DNA from: Flammulina velutipes
Lineage: Eukaryota; Basidiomycota; Agaricomycetes; Agaricales; Physalacriaceae
Reading direction: 5' to 3'
Length of the DNA stretch: 64,000 nucleotides
Assembly (NCBI GenBank): GCA_011800155.1
Contig: CM022372.1
Location: 2,046,001 to 2,110,000, forward strand
In this document: positions 21,472-32,859 of the stretch, in pieces
How positions within the stretch are numbered: position 1 is the stretch's first letter
How the letters are laid out: each line of letters starts with the position of its first letter
Made by a program: the position numbers and the translations under genes
The notes under the pieces: model-generated
The model's input: only the letters and a program-made list of their open reading frames with translations
Database searches by the model: none
Told to the model about the DNA's origin: nothing

Positions 21472-23999
21472 CACCCTATGCAGTACCTATATCAAGTTAC
21501 AAGACTCTAATAGCAGGGCAGAGTATTACAATATGGGTTCACCTTTAGAGGGGTCTCCCATAACTCGATACAGGCTCTCTCTCACCTGCTGGGCTAGGTA
21601 CTGGATTGGGATAGACCCTGGACTGGTTCACCAGCTCAGTAGGTCACATGATGAGTGTGGCACCAGGAAAATACAAATCAGGAATATGATGGGGGCAGGG
21701 ACTGGGGAAATGTGGCACCAGGAAATGCAGATCAGGGGAATTGATGGGGCTGATGGGGGAGAGGATGGGGAATGCCTGATGAGGGATTGATAGCAGGGTA
21801 CAATTGTGGGTCCAGCATAAATGCTGGGCTATTGCCAGGATATAGGGTGGGGATATGGGGGGTATATAAAGGATATAAAATAGAATTCTCTATTAACACA
21901 AGGAACAAGGAGGAGCAGGTGGTAGCTGCTGAAACCAGCAATAAACGATGTGTGGCGCATTTTTGACGAGGAGCACATACCTCGGATCCCCTAGGCGTTA
22001 GTGTGGCTGTATTCTCCTTGAAATTTAGATGTGTGCAGCATAAAGAACCATGTAAAAAGACGAAGAACTGGCTGAGAAACAAGCTAAACATTATTGAAAA
22101 TCCCTTAAAAAGCACCAAAAAGGGAGCAGCACTTTGCCCTCGCATTGGAGTGATCTGAAACTACTTGGAGGTTGTTCAGACACCTTTGGGGCATTGCCTA
22201 TAACACTCAGTTAGGTTCCCAGGTCAACAGAACCCTTGGATATGATCAAAATACCCAAAAATTCCGTCACACTTCGTCGAGCCACTCCACCTACTTGCCA
22301 TGACCTGGGGACATCTTATATTCGAATATATGTGTATATAATGCTCTAATCATGAGTTAGATGAAGTCTGGAGTGTCAAGAATGTGGTCAAAACCTTGGA
22401 TATACCCCAAATAATGTCTCCCACCAAAGCACACATACCTTCAACTTCCCCTGACCTCCACACCCCGTTATTCCATATGGGGTGTTCGACTGTATAAATG
22501 GTACAATAATTTATATCCCCTCCTTCTACAGCAAGAACCACCCCAACTATCACACATCTGAGTGGTGGACTATTGATTTCAACATCATAGAATGTGTTTT
22601 TAGCTTCCCAGAATATGTCCCAGGTTGAACACCCTTCAATATTGAGCATAGACATTTGAGAATTAGTACAAAGATCATATCCTCACCATGTACCAAAGGG
22701 GTGTATCTTCGAGGTCTACCTATGACCTGGGCCCCAAGATATCATCTATATGATGTCAAATGACTATTAGAGCAGTCCTAAAGATGTAGATATGCGAACC
22801 AATGGGTGTACTTGAGGAGGAAGGGTGAATAAGGGTTCACCTAGTATCATGAATGTTTGCATTTTGACACACTGGGGGAGCCTCTGGGGTGTTAATACAT
22901 CATATATAATGATAATAGAACACATTGGGACGACCCAGAGGTCAGGGGAAGTTGGTGGTATGTGTGCTTTCTTGGGGGACATTATTTGGGATATATCCAA
23001 GGTTTTGACCGCATTCTTGACACTCCAGACTTCATCCAACTCATGATTAGAGCATTATATACATATATCTTTGAATATAAGGTGTCCCCAGGTCAGGGCA
23101 AGTTGATAGTGTGGCCCAAAGCTATGTGGTCCGGGTTTTTGGCATTTTGATCATATCCAAGGGTTCTGTTGACCTGGGGACCTAACTGAGTGACATATAC
23201 AATGCCCCAAAGGTGTCTGGACGACCTACAAGTGGTTCCAGGTCACCCCCAAGCGAGGGCAAAGTGCTGCTCCCTTTTTGGTGCTTTTTGATGGATTTTC
23301 AATAATGTTCTGCTTGTTTCTCAGCCAAATCTTCGTGTTTTTACATGGTTCTTTGTGCTGCACACATTAATTTTTCAAGGGGAAAACATCTAGAACAACC
23401 CCAGGTTGATCCGAGGTATGTGCTCCTCGATTAAAAATGCGCCACACATCGTTTTATTATTGGTTTCAGTAGCTGCCACATCCCCATTCATGTTTCTGAT
23501 AGTTAGAAAGAATTTTATTTTTCAACCTATAATCATCCCTCCCATACCCTCCTCATACCCTAGCAATAGCCCAGTATTTATTCTGGTGCCACAATTGTAC
23601 CCTGCTATCAATACCCCATCCCTCATCCCCCATCCTATCTGCCCATCAATCCATCAATCTCATCAATCCCTAGGTCCGGATTTTCCTGGTGCCACATTTC
23701 CTATCCCTATTCCCCAACCCCTGTCAATGATTCCCATCAATTCTGATCAATCCCTAGGTCCGGATTTTCCTGGTGCCACATTTCCCCCATCCCCTGCTCC
23801 TCATCATCTGGCCCCATCAATACCATCAATAGTCCTATCCATATATAGCCCAGCTAGAGCTACCTGCCCCAGCGCACCAGAGCGGACAGACAATTAGTTG
23901 TTGACCTCGCCTCAGAGGCTCTGCCACATGAGATGGACATTTAAATACTACCCCCTACAACTAGAGCATGATATCTAGATATGACAACTTCCTAGGGTG
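21472..23999. mobile_element. Palindromic transposon, element 2 (relative of element 1, mosaic ends)
   Basis: Starts CACCCTATGC and ends CCTAGGGTG, near-matches to the ends of element 1. Inside, long stretches match element 1: 21930-22330, 22495-22990 and 23040-23600 carry the same words, such as the region around tgtggcgcattttt in both orientations. The outer ~150 bp of its two ends are not good inverted copies of each other, and the right arm resembles element 1 more than the left does. No target-site duplication is present: gaagccga at left, cgtaatta at right. The two flanks belong to two different KDZ copies. No transposase gene is visible. Confidence 0.75.
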
Positions 24000-26073
24000 C
24001 GTAATTACCTACGACATTGCCTGTCAATATCGGAAGAACTGGTTGAAGCGCGTCGAGGCGCTCCCCTTGACACTGCGAGAGTTCGCCGTCACTAGCATCT
24101 TGTGGGCGCTTCCTGTTTGGCACGGGAACGTGCACGAGATCACTTGCGAGACCCAGAACTCGCTCAAGTACCAAGTTGGTGTTGGCAAAACCGACAGTGA
24201 GGGCATTAAGCGGAAATGGGCGGCAATGAATCCCATGTCGTACATAATGAAGGAAGAGCAGCCGGGTGCCCGACACGACGACCTCGAGGACTTGACTGAT
24301 GTCCTCAACTTCAAGAAAAATATAGATATTGGTGAGTCTTCAGGAGTTATTTGTACCGGATTCGAGGTTGAAACGATTTTAGGTCGCACTTTGCTCCGGC
24401 GGTTGAAGATAGCATTGGAAGAATGTGCTGCACAGATTGAAGGGTTCGCCAACGTCAATGACAGCCTGGAGAACAACCTGCGTGAGGAATGGCTCACTAT
24501 GGTTGAGAATTGGGTCGCGGACCATTCGAAGCCCAATCCTTATGCATCGTCAGGCCAGGGTATGTTGATTTGCCTACGCAAAGGCATGGTCATTCACATC
24601 TATTTCAGCTATCATCTCCGAGGCAATGGTGCGATTGGAATTGCAGAAGGAGGAGGCCGCGGACGCTGCTGCTGATGCTGAGTTGTCGCAAGTACCAGCA
24701 GAGGATAACACCCCGGATTTGGAGGATGATGAGGTACCTGCCTCGAAACGGAAAGGGCGTCGCCAGAGACGCAATATGGGAGGAGCGAAGATGATCACCC
24801 AAGCCAGGTTCATCATCTTGGGGCTACAGTTAGAGGAGATGCAGTATGTGTGTCTGGTGTGCTTGTGAACCGGCTTGCTGACAGTTGATTACAGGCGCCG
24901 GATTGTCAGCGAGAAGAACACGTCGCAGAACTTCACTGTGGGACGTCAGACAAAAGTTCACGAGCGTAGACTGGCGTTCTTCGCAAAGCTGAAGGGATTC
25001 TGTCGACATCAAGAGCATCACATGCCCGGGGTGAAGGATATTCTTGAGGAGGACGAAGAGCGACGTCAGCGAAAGAGGAAAGGCAATCCAGACGCAGAGG
25101 ACATCACATTATACCTGCCGTTGGCTTGTGTTGATGACCGCGCAATCTGCCCCACCGCCTTGCGGACGAAGGAGGCTGCTCTGAGAAAGGGTCAGTGCGG
25201 GGATGCTATTCGAGGGTTGCGTGGTCGCCTGCTCACAAAGCGGCACTTGGTCAACTATCGCAATTCATATGTCACCGGCTAGCGGGATTCAACGCGGGCG
25301 GCAGGTCTTATTGGCTCGGTTGCGCAGAAGATTCTGGCGACAACGGAGAAATATCGAACGAGTTGGGAAGCATTGGTCGAGTTGGTAGGGAAAGAGGGGT
25401 GTGGATCATTTAGGGAGCTGGAGGACTCAGATGTGGAGGTCTTTTCGGTGGAGGAATCAGATGCGGTTTCGTGGAAGAAGCTCGGGAGGTTGGGCGCGAG
25501 AGATGCTAAGAGTGTGGGTGCGAGGACAGAGAAGAGCAGCAAGCGTGATCAGCATCAGAGAGGAAAGCGTACCGATGTCTGGCGTGCACCGGCGGGTGAG
25601 ACACGTCAGAAGATGTCTTGGATTTGGACGGCTGACGGGGGTCCAGGCAGCGACGACTCTGGCTATACACATGAATTGTGAGTTCTTTGCGCTGCATGAC
25701 TTGTGTGACTGACTGATGCTTTCTAGGTGTTCGCATCGAATGGGCGCGCGCCCTGGCAAGGAAGACACGTTGGTGCGAGGAAGTAGCACTCCTTCAAGAG
25801 GAAATGCGGCGTGTATTGCGGTCTTTGAGATGGGAGGAGGAGGAGTGGCGACGTCGAGCCGGGATTGTTTCTCAGCTGGCTCCGGATATAGAGCATGGAC
25901 GACGCGCCTACGCAATGCGTCAACTGGCAGCGCGACATCGAATCCGGGAGTCATTTGAGGAGCTGTGGACTCATACTCTGCCCGCACGGGGAAAGGTGCA
26001 CAGCAAATCAGATGACTCAGTGTTGCAAGCCGCGGTAGCCATCGTCTCGGATGAGCTTAGTCAGTCGGCATAG
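24000..26073 (+). pseudogene. KDZ transposase 3' half (copy B), 5'-truncated, one in-frame TAG
   Basis: Begins exactly at the end of element 2 with VITYDIACQY (second catalytic Asp), then PVWHGNVHEITC and KTDSEGIKRKWAAMN, the last a degenerate form of the DGEGxERVW block that still has Glu. After introns near 24332 and 24560 come the C-terminal helical domain, a basic KRKGRRQRR segment, and the motifs MSWIWTADGGPGSDD and EEMRRVLRSLRWEEEEW that end KDZ proteins. A TAG at 25280-25282 sits where copy 1 has Gln (RGQ versus TG-stop), with homology continuing in the same frame on both sides, so this copy is inactive. The first Asp and CxC2 regions are missing. Confidence 0.88.
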
Positions 26074-26847
26074 TAGCTTTGTACCTGCCTATGAATGATA
26101 TAACTGTTTACAGAGTTTATGCCTGCAAAGAAAATTGCCTGAAGGAGATGGTTTCCCTGTAGCACCATAAAAGGAAATGGTCGCGCTTGATGACTATGCA
26201 ACACTTGCTATAAAAGGCTAATATAAGGTGCATTCAGCCTAAATGCTTGGGGTGGATCCCCCGGGGAACAACCCAGATTTAGGCTGGAGTTTCATTGGGG
26301 TATAACCCAACCTTAGCCTAAAAGTCACAACCACAGGTGGATCTGCACTCAAGGACTCTATCGCACTGGACGCATGGGAGGCTGGCCAACAACAGTGATG
26401 TCATGGCGCCTTTCCCCTGGATCGTGCCATGACGCAATGGATTTTGGACTTTGGACCGGAGCTTTTTTGTCACGTCACGTCACGCGTCACACGACATCAT
26501 GGCGCGGGCGACCTGGATCGTGCCAGGAGACGATTACATAATCGAATCACCACTGGGCTCAAGAGTTCAATTCTCATCGGAATCACTTAATTTTTCTGCA
26601 CGTACTTTTTATTTTTTTAACGGAATGTTTCAGAGGGGGAAGGGGTGTAAGCCTGGTCCCCCAGTTTACTACATACACACACTTTCCCACACTGCCACCG
26701 AACCATTATTTACGATCAATTCTCCTTCGTCGCTCTTTACTCTGTATTGCACGCAACGAAGGTACGTAACTTATCTCTCTCTTGTATTACCAGCTGACTC
26801 TGTATTGCACGCAACGAAGATTCTTTTGTCCTGTCTGTCTTGCCCGT
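26074..26847. other. Intergenic with short repeats
   Basis: Contains an inverted pair cagcctaaat / atttaggctg near 26233-26285. A partly repeated block, catggcgc...cctggatcgtgcca, occurs near 26401-26430 and 26499-26523. A 23-bp direct repeat lies at 26739-26761 and 26797-26819 (actctgtattgcacgcaacg then aag). An open frame at 26451-26960 has no domain and is not called. Confidence 0.5.
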
Positions 26848-27810
26848 TTAGTGTTGGTTGTCGTTTACACGCCACCCTTCCACTATCGCTTTATCGGCTT
26901 TGGTCTTTAAGGCAGCGTCACCATTGGGAATGTCGGCAATGTTATGGACGAGAAGAGTGACGATTCCATCATGTTGGGATAAGAACGCGCTGAGCTCGAC
27001 TTGTGTGACCATGTGGCAGGCGACGGTTAGCTCTCGAAGGGTATCAAGCGTAATTAGATTGAGATATGGCCCAATGTCTACGTTCGCCAAGTGCAGGTTG
27101 GAGAGCCGACATGTGTCCATCGAGTTGATGGTTCAATAGTGGAAGGGATGTTTGAAAAGGAAGGTGGTCCCTTTAAGAGTGAGTTTGGTTGGTGTCCGAA
27201 GAAGAATCCCGTTGAAGAATGAGGATGGCGCTGTATCATCAACAACGATATTACTGCCAGATAGTTCCAGATCAAATGTCTTTTGGTAGACACGAACACA
27301 GGTTAGACTTTTGAGCAAGCATTCCATGGTTCTTCGGGCAGCAGGGGGTTTGGGTTTGGTGTAATAAACTAAATAAAAGGAGAGCGAGACTTTTTCCAGG
27401 GAAGGACCAGTTTCAAAAAACAAACTGGCATGCCTTATCTCACTTGTAAACGAAGGTGAAGAGAAATAGGTGTAGATGATGCGCGGGATGGGTTTTTTGA
27501 AAAAGGCCAGGCGTAGCACTTCAAACATGTGAAGTTCCCCCCGATTGTAGCTAACGGAGAGAGTGTCTTGTAGCGAGATTGACTGCCGGATGTAGGAAAG
27601 AGGTGAGAACGATGGCGGGGAGAGATAGTACCTAAACGCGATATGATTGAGACGTCAGCATGTCAAAGCCAGTGAGATTATATCTGTTTCCTCGGTGTCA
27701 AAGAGGATGAGGATGAGGAGCTCATTTGGGAGCTCTAATATTTTAGCTGGCTCGGGCTCCGGCAGGTTGCTGATGGTAGTCGTGCGCCCAAGTTTTCTCC
27801 TCTTGGCCAT
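26848..27810 (-). pseudogene. F-box / leucine-rich-type protein with two in-frame TGA codons
   Basis: From ATG at 27810-27808 (MAKRRKLGRTTTISN) the frame enters an F-box motif, ILELPNELLILILFD, then DIISLALTC. TGA at 27655-27657 interrupts it, and RLNHIAFRYYLS continues in the same frame, as expected of an F-box. A body with Leu-rich repeats follows. A second TGA at 27133-27135 lies between HPFHY and TINSMDTCRLSN, again with the frame continuing, to the end at 26848. Intact relatives in Agaricomycetes would be substrate adaptors of SCF ubiquitin ligases. Both stops are one transition away from Arg (CGA) or Trp (TGG) codons. I could find no intron that would remove them. Confidence 0.75.
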
Positions 27811-28423
27811 AATATCGCTGTTCAGCGGTGTTAGTTATGTTCGTGTGTGTAGTAAGACACTTGTAGGATACCTAAGATTCGGTGACAACGAGAGTCTTGA
27901 TGCAGGCGCTTCAGGGCTAGTACAAGGTATGATTGAAAGCAGAGGTGTTGCAGACTGAATGATGATGATGGCAGTCACAATAGAGGTCGGAACGGCAGAT
28001 GCCGTGCGCCACGTCGCGGCGGCCAGATCCGTCGGCACCGACACATTGTTTGACATCTTATCATCATGCTCTCTTTGCGTTTATACGATATTGTGCATTT
28101 TTGTGTAAGCTATTCAGTACCAGGAATGATATGCATGTCGAAAGGCTTCAAGGAAATTAATGCCATCTTCACAAGATTGCAACCGCTGTGGTACGCCACA
28201 AATTTTATTCTGTATCGAGACTCTGTCCTCCAATGTCATACACGCACAGACTTACGCTGCAAGAGACGAAGCTATAGTGTATTCATTTGCTACGGTGGGA
28301 CATTGTGTTTTTGCTAATTCTTCTTTTTCCTCGCAGCTTTCTTTTCGGCCTTCAATGCCGGTTCGTCTTCTCTGTTTGAAATGATCAGTCCTAAGCCCAT
28401 TTCTAAACCTACGCGCCAGAAGC
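27811..28423. other. No confident gene
   Basis: A 73-codon minus-strand frame (28056-27835, MSNNVSVPTDLAAATW) could be an upstream or separate exon, but I cannot connect it. Nothing else seen. Confidence 0.35.
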
Positions 28424-29660
28424 TCACTTTCTCAAGGCCTCGCCATGCCTCAATAGATCGGTATTCAGCTCCCTGATGTTGATTGTAAGTGGGATAATCC
28501 TATCCAGGTCTTTATCGTATTCAGTGATTTGACTGGTGGCAATTTCTTTCACGCCGCGTTCAAACTCCTCGCCCTCATCATCGTCGAACCCTGGTGCCCA
28601 GTCTATAAACTCGATGTCTTCGAATGTTTCGTCCATGAGGACGTTGTTATACTTCACGTCGCGGTGGCTGTTGACAACCATTCAGATTCTTAATGATATT
28701 ACTGTTAGGAAAGCGGATCTCACGCCAGTTTGACTTCATCTTGTGTGGCGTAATCCAGTCCTCGCTTCTTTATGTTGCTGATTATCTTCCCTAGTGAGTT
28801 AGCCACGTCTTTACCATCTATGTACCATTCATACGCAAACTTGCGTTCAGGAGATGATTTCGTGGGAAAATTATGACGGACGTTCCTCATGACGAGTAGG
28901 TACGATGACTGGTCATCAGTGTCACTAAAATAGAGACATTGTCCAACCTAACAGCCATCGTCAATCACAACTGAGTGACATACCAGGAAGACACATTGCC
29001 ATACCTTTGTGGAAAAGGACACTTCATTATCAATTGCTGTTCTTTCCTCTCCCTGCTCCTTTCTGATCATTTTGAGGACAGCTGGATAGTTATTGAATCC
29101 GCCAACAATGTCGTAGGTATGAGATTGGTAGCCTTGTTCCGCGATGTCGGTAACTGTATAATTGTCCCCGTTTATTGTCATGGCGTACTTGCCGCGTTTG
29201 TCACTGCAAGGAAAGAATTACTGGACAGATGCTAGACAGACTAAATACCAACATTGCCATTGCATTGATCCCAAGTGTGAAGAGGGGGTAGGTAGACAAA
29301 CATGTTTGGAGGCCAGCTCGTGTAGTATGTGGGCGCTCCCAAAATAGTACTTAACTATAAACCTTGTAGATTGCCATGCCGCTGGAAGAAGCAGCGCCAC
29401 AAAGTAGTCCTTCATTGTCGATCTTGATTACACGTTCGTCAAAGAAACGCAAACCATGCCCATGTTCTATTGTAGGGTCAGCGGCCATGACCGTCGTCAG
29501 TACTACTGTTACTTGGGTGATCTTTGACCGAACGGGAGGGGGCACGTCAACTGTGTCCTTGCCGATTTGTCACCAGGGAGTAGATGGTAGCTTGAACTTT
29601 GAAGTATACACACAGATGTCATCTGAAGAAACAAATGAGATCTGCTGGGTAAACGGGGAA
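28424..29660 (-). pseudogene. Protein-kinase-like protein, one in-frame TGA
   Basis: Several minus-strand exons. The 5' part contains GHGLRFFDERVIKID (about 29450). A glycine-rich loop-like stretch IAEQGYQSHTYDIVGG precedes a Lys-bearing strand, YPAVLKMIRKE (about 29080). A linker exon holds WYIDGKDVANSLGKI. The catalytic loop HRDVKYNNVLMDE is followed by FIDWAPGFDDDEGEEF, where D-W-A stands in for DFG (about 28670-28590). The frame ends at 28424. This is a short fungal kinase-like protein of a basidiomycete-expanded type. TGA at 29570-29572 falls between STPW and QIGKDTVDV in the same frame, and no splice removes it convincingly. The gene's true start is not identified. Confidence 0.6.
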
Positions 29661-30464
29661 GGCAGTACCGTGGGAATATCATTATGGGACCATGACTTCG
29701 CATGGTTTTACCGAACTATTGCTCTTGCTTCTTTTCTCTTACTCTCTTCAGTCTCTGGAAATTTGGATGTCGTCTCTAATGCTATTGACAGCTAAGGCTC
29801 TAATGAATCTCGATGTCCCCAGTTTTATTCACTGGATGGACGCGACGAGCGACTGTGAGTGTGCTTAGTTTGCGTTGGTGCGCTACTACTTATGAACCGC
29901 AACACTACAACACTCACCAGCTCTTAGACTTTGAACCTGTACGATACACTGGCCGTGACCGCTGGATCGACGGACTTCTCGCGAACATAGGCTTACGGCT
30001 CCTCGTACAGCATCTTTACCAACGCCGACGTTATGTTGGTGCCGACCACCTACCCAGAGACATGGACGACACGAAGAAGGGCAGATAACGTACCACCTTG
30101 GCACCGGTGGGATTCGTATTGACACCTTCTTGATGATGAGCTTATGTTTGCTATAGATACATTCCAGCCCGCTAACATTAGCCGGTTCGTTTCTCCGAGG
30201 GAGCATCTTCATCATCATCGTCCAAACGTATAAATCCCTCATCTTCAAACCTTCGTCGACGATGGCAGCCGCAACTGGCTCCAGCAACCCCACTCGCAAC
30301 CCTTCGGCCGGGTCTTAATCTCTCAGGAAGATGGATCAGATATGGCATTGTGTAAGTCGCGTTCTACGGGGAAACCAAGGGTATTTAGGAAGCTGATAAA
30401 CACGAACCAGACAGGATGTCACTTATAAAAAGAGAAAAATATACGGCTTTGCTTCAGAACCTCA
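29661..30464. other. No confident gene
   Basis: Open frames on both strands (29813-30088 plus, 30299-29886 minus) carry no recognisable motif and overlap each other. The minus frame could be a 5' exon of the kinase-like gene. Confidence 0.35.
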
Positions 30465-31824
30465 ATGTCGGCTACTAGTCTCAACGTTGTCATCTTTGGC
30501 GCCACCGGTACTTCATTGACATAATTACGTGCTGTTCCGCCTAACGAAGACTGTAGGGTATATCGGAGGCTCGATCCTTACGCTACTCCTTGACTTTCCC
30601 AATCTTTCCATATCTGTGCTCGTTCGAAGCGCGGTGAAGGCCCAGAAATTGCGCGCACTAAACCTTGGAATCAACGTCTTGGAAGGTTCTCCTACATCTG
30701 ACGCCAAGATCGTGGAAGCCCTCCTACTAGATGCAGATCTAGTAATCGACGCAGTTAGTACATGCGCTGTTTTCAAGTCATGAAGACTAACGCCTTCCTG
30801 ATAGTATGACCTTAATGATGTGGTAGGAACCACAAACGTCATAGAAGGATTGAAGAAATCGTCTAAGACGCCCCGAGTCATTCATATTGTGCGTCAAACA
30901 TTCATATTTGCCGGACAACACAAGGAGACTAAATTGAACGCAGTCTGGGCTTGGAGTTCTCCGCGATTTTGCTCAAGGAAAATCCCTTCAACAAGCAAAC
31001 TATGTGCCATACGATGACACAGACCTCAAGCGGATAGCCGCTTTACCTCAGACAGGCCCAAATCGTATTGTCGACCTCAAGTTCCAAGAGGCTGATGAAC
31101 AAGGTACTGTGCCATATCCTCTGCATACGATCAGCAACATTCTCACCACAATTATCAACTACTTAGGACATATTCTGTCGTACATAGTCTTTCCTGGTGC
31201 AATCTTCGGCCCGCCCAAGGGCATTTTAGTCGACGCAGGCATCGTAGCTGCTCAGGAGATAATCATCAAGCTCTCCGTGCAACCGATAAAGGCTTTGGGC
31301 GGCGCGGTAGCTCTGACCGTGGGAGAGGGCCTGAACCTTTGGCCCGTCGTTGAGATACATGAATGTTTGTCGACCATCCGTCATCTTCGGAAATGTTTAT
31401 ACACTAAACAACCTCCTGATAGGTGTCGACTTGGTGATGCTCATTATCAATAAACTACTCTCACCAGAATGGGAGAGCGTCCCTCATGGTACCAAGGGAT
31501 ATTATTTCGCTGAAAACGGGACGGTCGAAATGAAGCAACTTGCGCTCACCGCCGCTCGCATATTTTCCGGCCAAGCAAACCCAGAGCACAGGCCGTTTAC
31601 TCAAGAGGAGATGGACAAAGTGTTCCCCTTTGCTGTACGTCTTTTCAATTTCTTGTAGCGCGTAGTTTGACAAAGTACGATAGGTGATCCCGGACATCAT
31701 TGGGTCGAACACTGGAGGCACGGCCACAAGGAGTCGGTTGCTTGGGTGGAAGCCTATACAAGGTCCTGAGGAATTTTTGAATGCGACTGCGCGTGTTGCG
31801 CAGAGTCTGGTGGAAGATAATTAG
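30465..31824 (+). CDS. NAD(P)-binding epimerase/NmrA-like protein, 365 aa
   Basis: Six exons (30465-30507, 30557-30753, 30805-30888, 30944-31364, 31423-31634, 31684-31824) sum to 366 codons. The N-terminus MSATSLNVVIFGATGYIGG carries the Rossmann GxTGxxGG-type dinucleotide-binding motif. Later come VIHISGLGVL, an IFGPP segment, and EGLNLWPVVEIHECVDLVML, the conserved block of the extended/atypical SDR family close to fungal NAD-dependent epimerases. The catalytic YxxxK of classical SDRs is not obvious. The substrate is unknown; a cytosolic oxidoreductase or isomerase is the family expectation. The gene appears intact while its neighbours on both sides carry nonsense or frameshift lesions. Confidence 0.85.
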
Positions 31825-31948
31825 ACAATTACCTTCAACAGGACAGTGGAGACTTCTCTATGAGTCGCGTATATACGGTAGCCGTTAGAGAAGGAAGCAA
31901 GCAATTAAATCTTTTTGAATCTAATCGAATGTGATAACAGTGTGACTT

Positions 31949-32706
31949 GTGACGATGAATAGCTTTCACTTTAACCACCTCCAGCGCTGCCAAGTAGCCC
32001 ACTATGCACTCTATACGCCAGTCAAAAACGCTGCAAATATAAAGGAACGCATAATAGCTGCTGCAAAGGCCGAGGGAGATGAAGGCAACAGAGAACGCGA
32101 CGAAATCAATTTCGCGTTCATCGATGCGACTCTGGTGCGCGCTACCTGCTATCAATAGTATTTCTCTCATTTCCACAGATTTCGAGTCTGCTGCATCTAC
32201 AGACAGCGATATACCAGGCCATTCTAGCAGAATTACACGGTGCTCTGCGGACGAAGACTATCCACTCGGAGATCCTGTGGTCGCTGAATCCGACGAACAA
32301 TGTACATTTCATGGCCTTTCATTATTGCATAGCAAGCGCTTATAGACGTCCAGATAACTGAAGCAATCCGCCGCTACGGAATATCGGATACGACGAAAGC
32401 TCTGTTAGTCGTACACATTGCTGACAACGATATATCCTCGTCCGACGTCCAAGCCAAGTTACAACGAGTCGTAGATGGAACCCTTGTGCCGTCTTCATTT
32501 CTGTCTGAGATTACAGACTGGGCGAAAATCAAGAAGGTATGACAATTTCACTTATCTCCTCCCATCCTCTATTGATTCCTTTTCAGTACTACAAACTGAA
32601 CGACGAGGCGGCGATAAAGGCTCTCAACGCAGACATTCCTAACCAGCATGCCTTGATTGATAACATCATCGTTAGCGCCGTAGCTATGAAGAGCGTTATG
32701 GGCTGA
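31949..32706 (+). CDS. CGI121: EKC/KEOPS complex subunit Cgi121
   Basis: Four exons (31949-32134, 32179-32301, 32354-32536, 32587-32706) give an intact 203-aa frame; the ATG at 31955 is an alternative start. Family signatures are RDEINFAFIDATLI, then HLQTAIYQAI, the segment TKTIHSEILWSLNPTNN followed by ITEAIRRYGIS, and TDWAKIKKYYKLND near the end. Cgi121 (TPRKB in animals) binds Bud32 and presents tRNA to the KEOPS complex, which makes the t6A modification and supports telomere maintenance. Length fits the family. It is the best-conserved gene in the middle of the window. Confidence 0.92.
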
Positions 32707-32859
32707 ACTCCCATTCGTCGATGCTGTTCGGGATAGCTATCTGCGGACGGGGTCCATCCCTTCTTAACACGGGCTGCAGTCTATAATACTTCTTCATGCC
32801 GATGAAATAAAAGTACAGAAACAACATTGCAACTAAACCCTCGAAATATCGGAAACATC

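Noticed and set aside
21094..25300. Reading KDZ copies A and B as a single gene split by element 2
   Set aside because: Both flanks contain the same DIACQY-to-catalytic-Glu segment, so they come from two different copies.
26451..26960. 169-codon plus-strand frame
   Set aside because: No motif, overlaps the 3' end of the F-box pseudogene and includes the 23-bp direct repeat.
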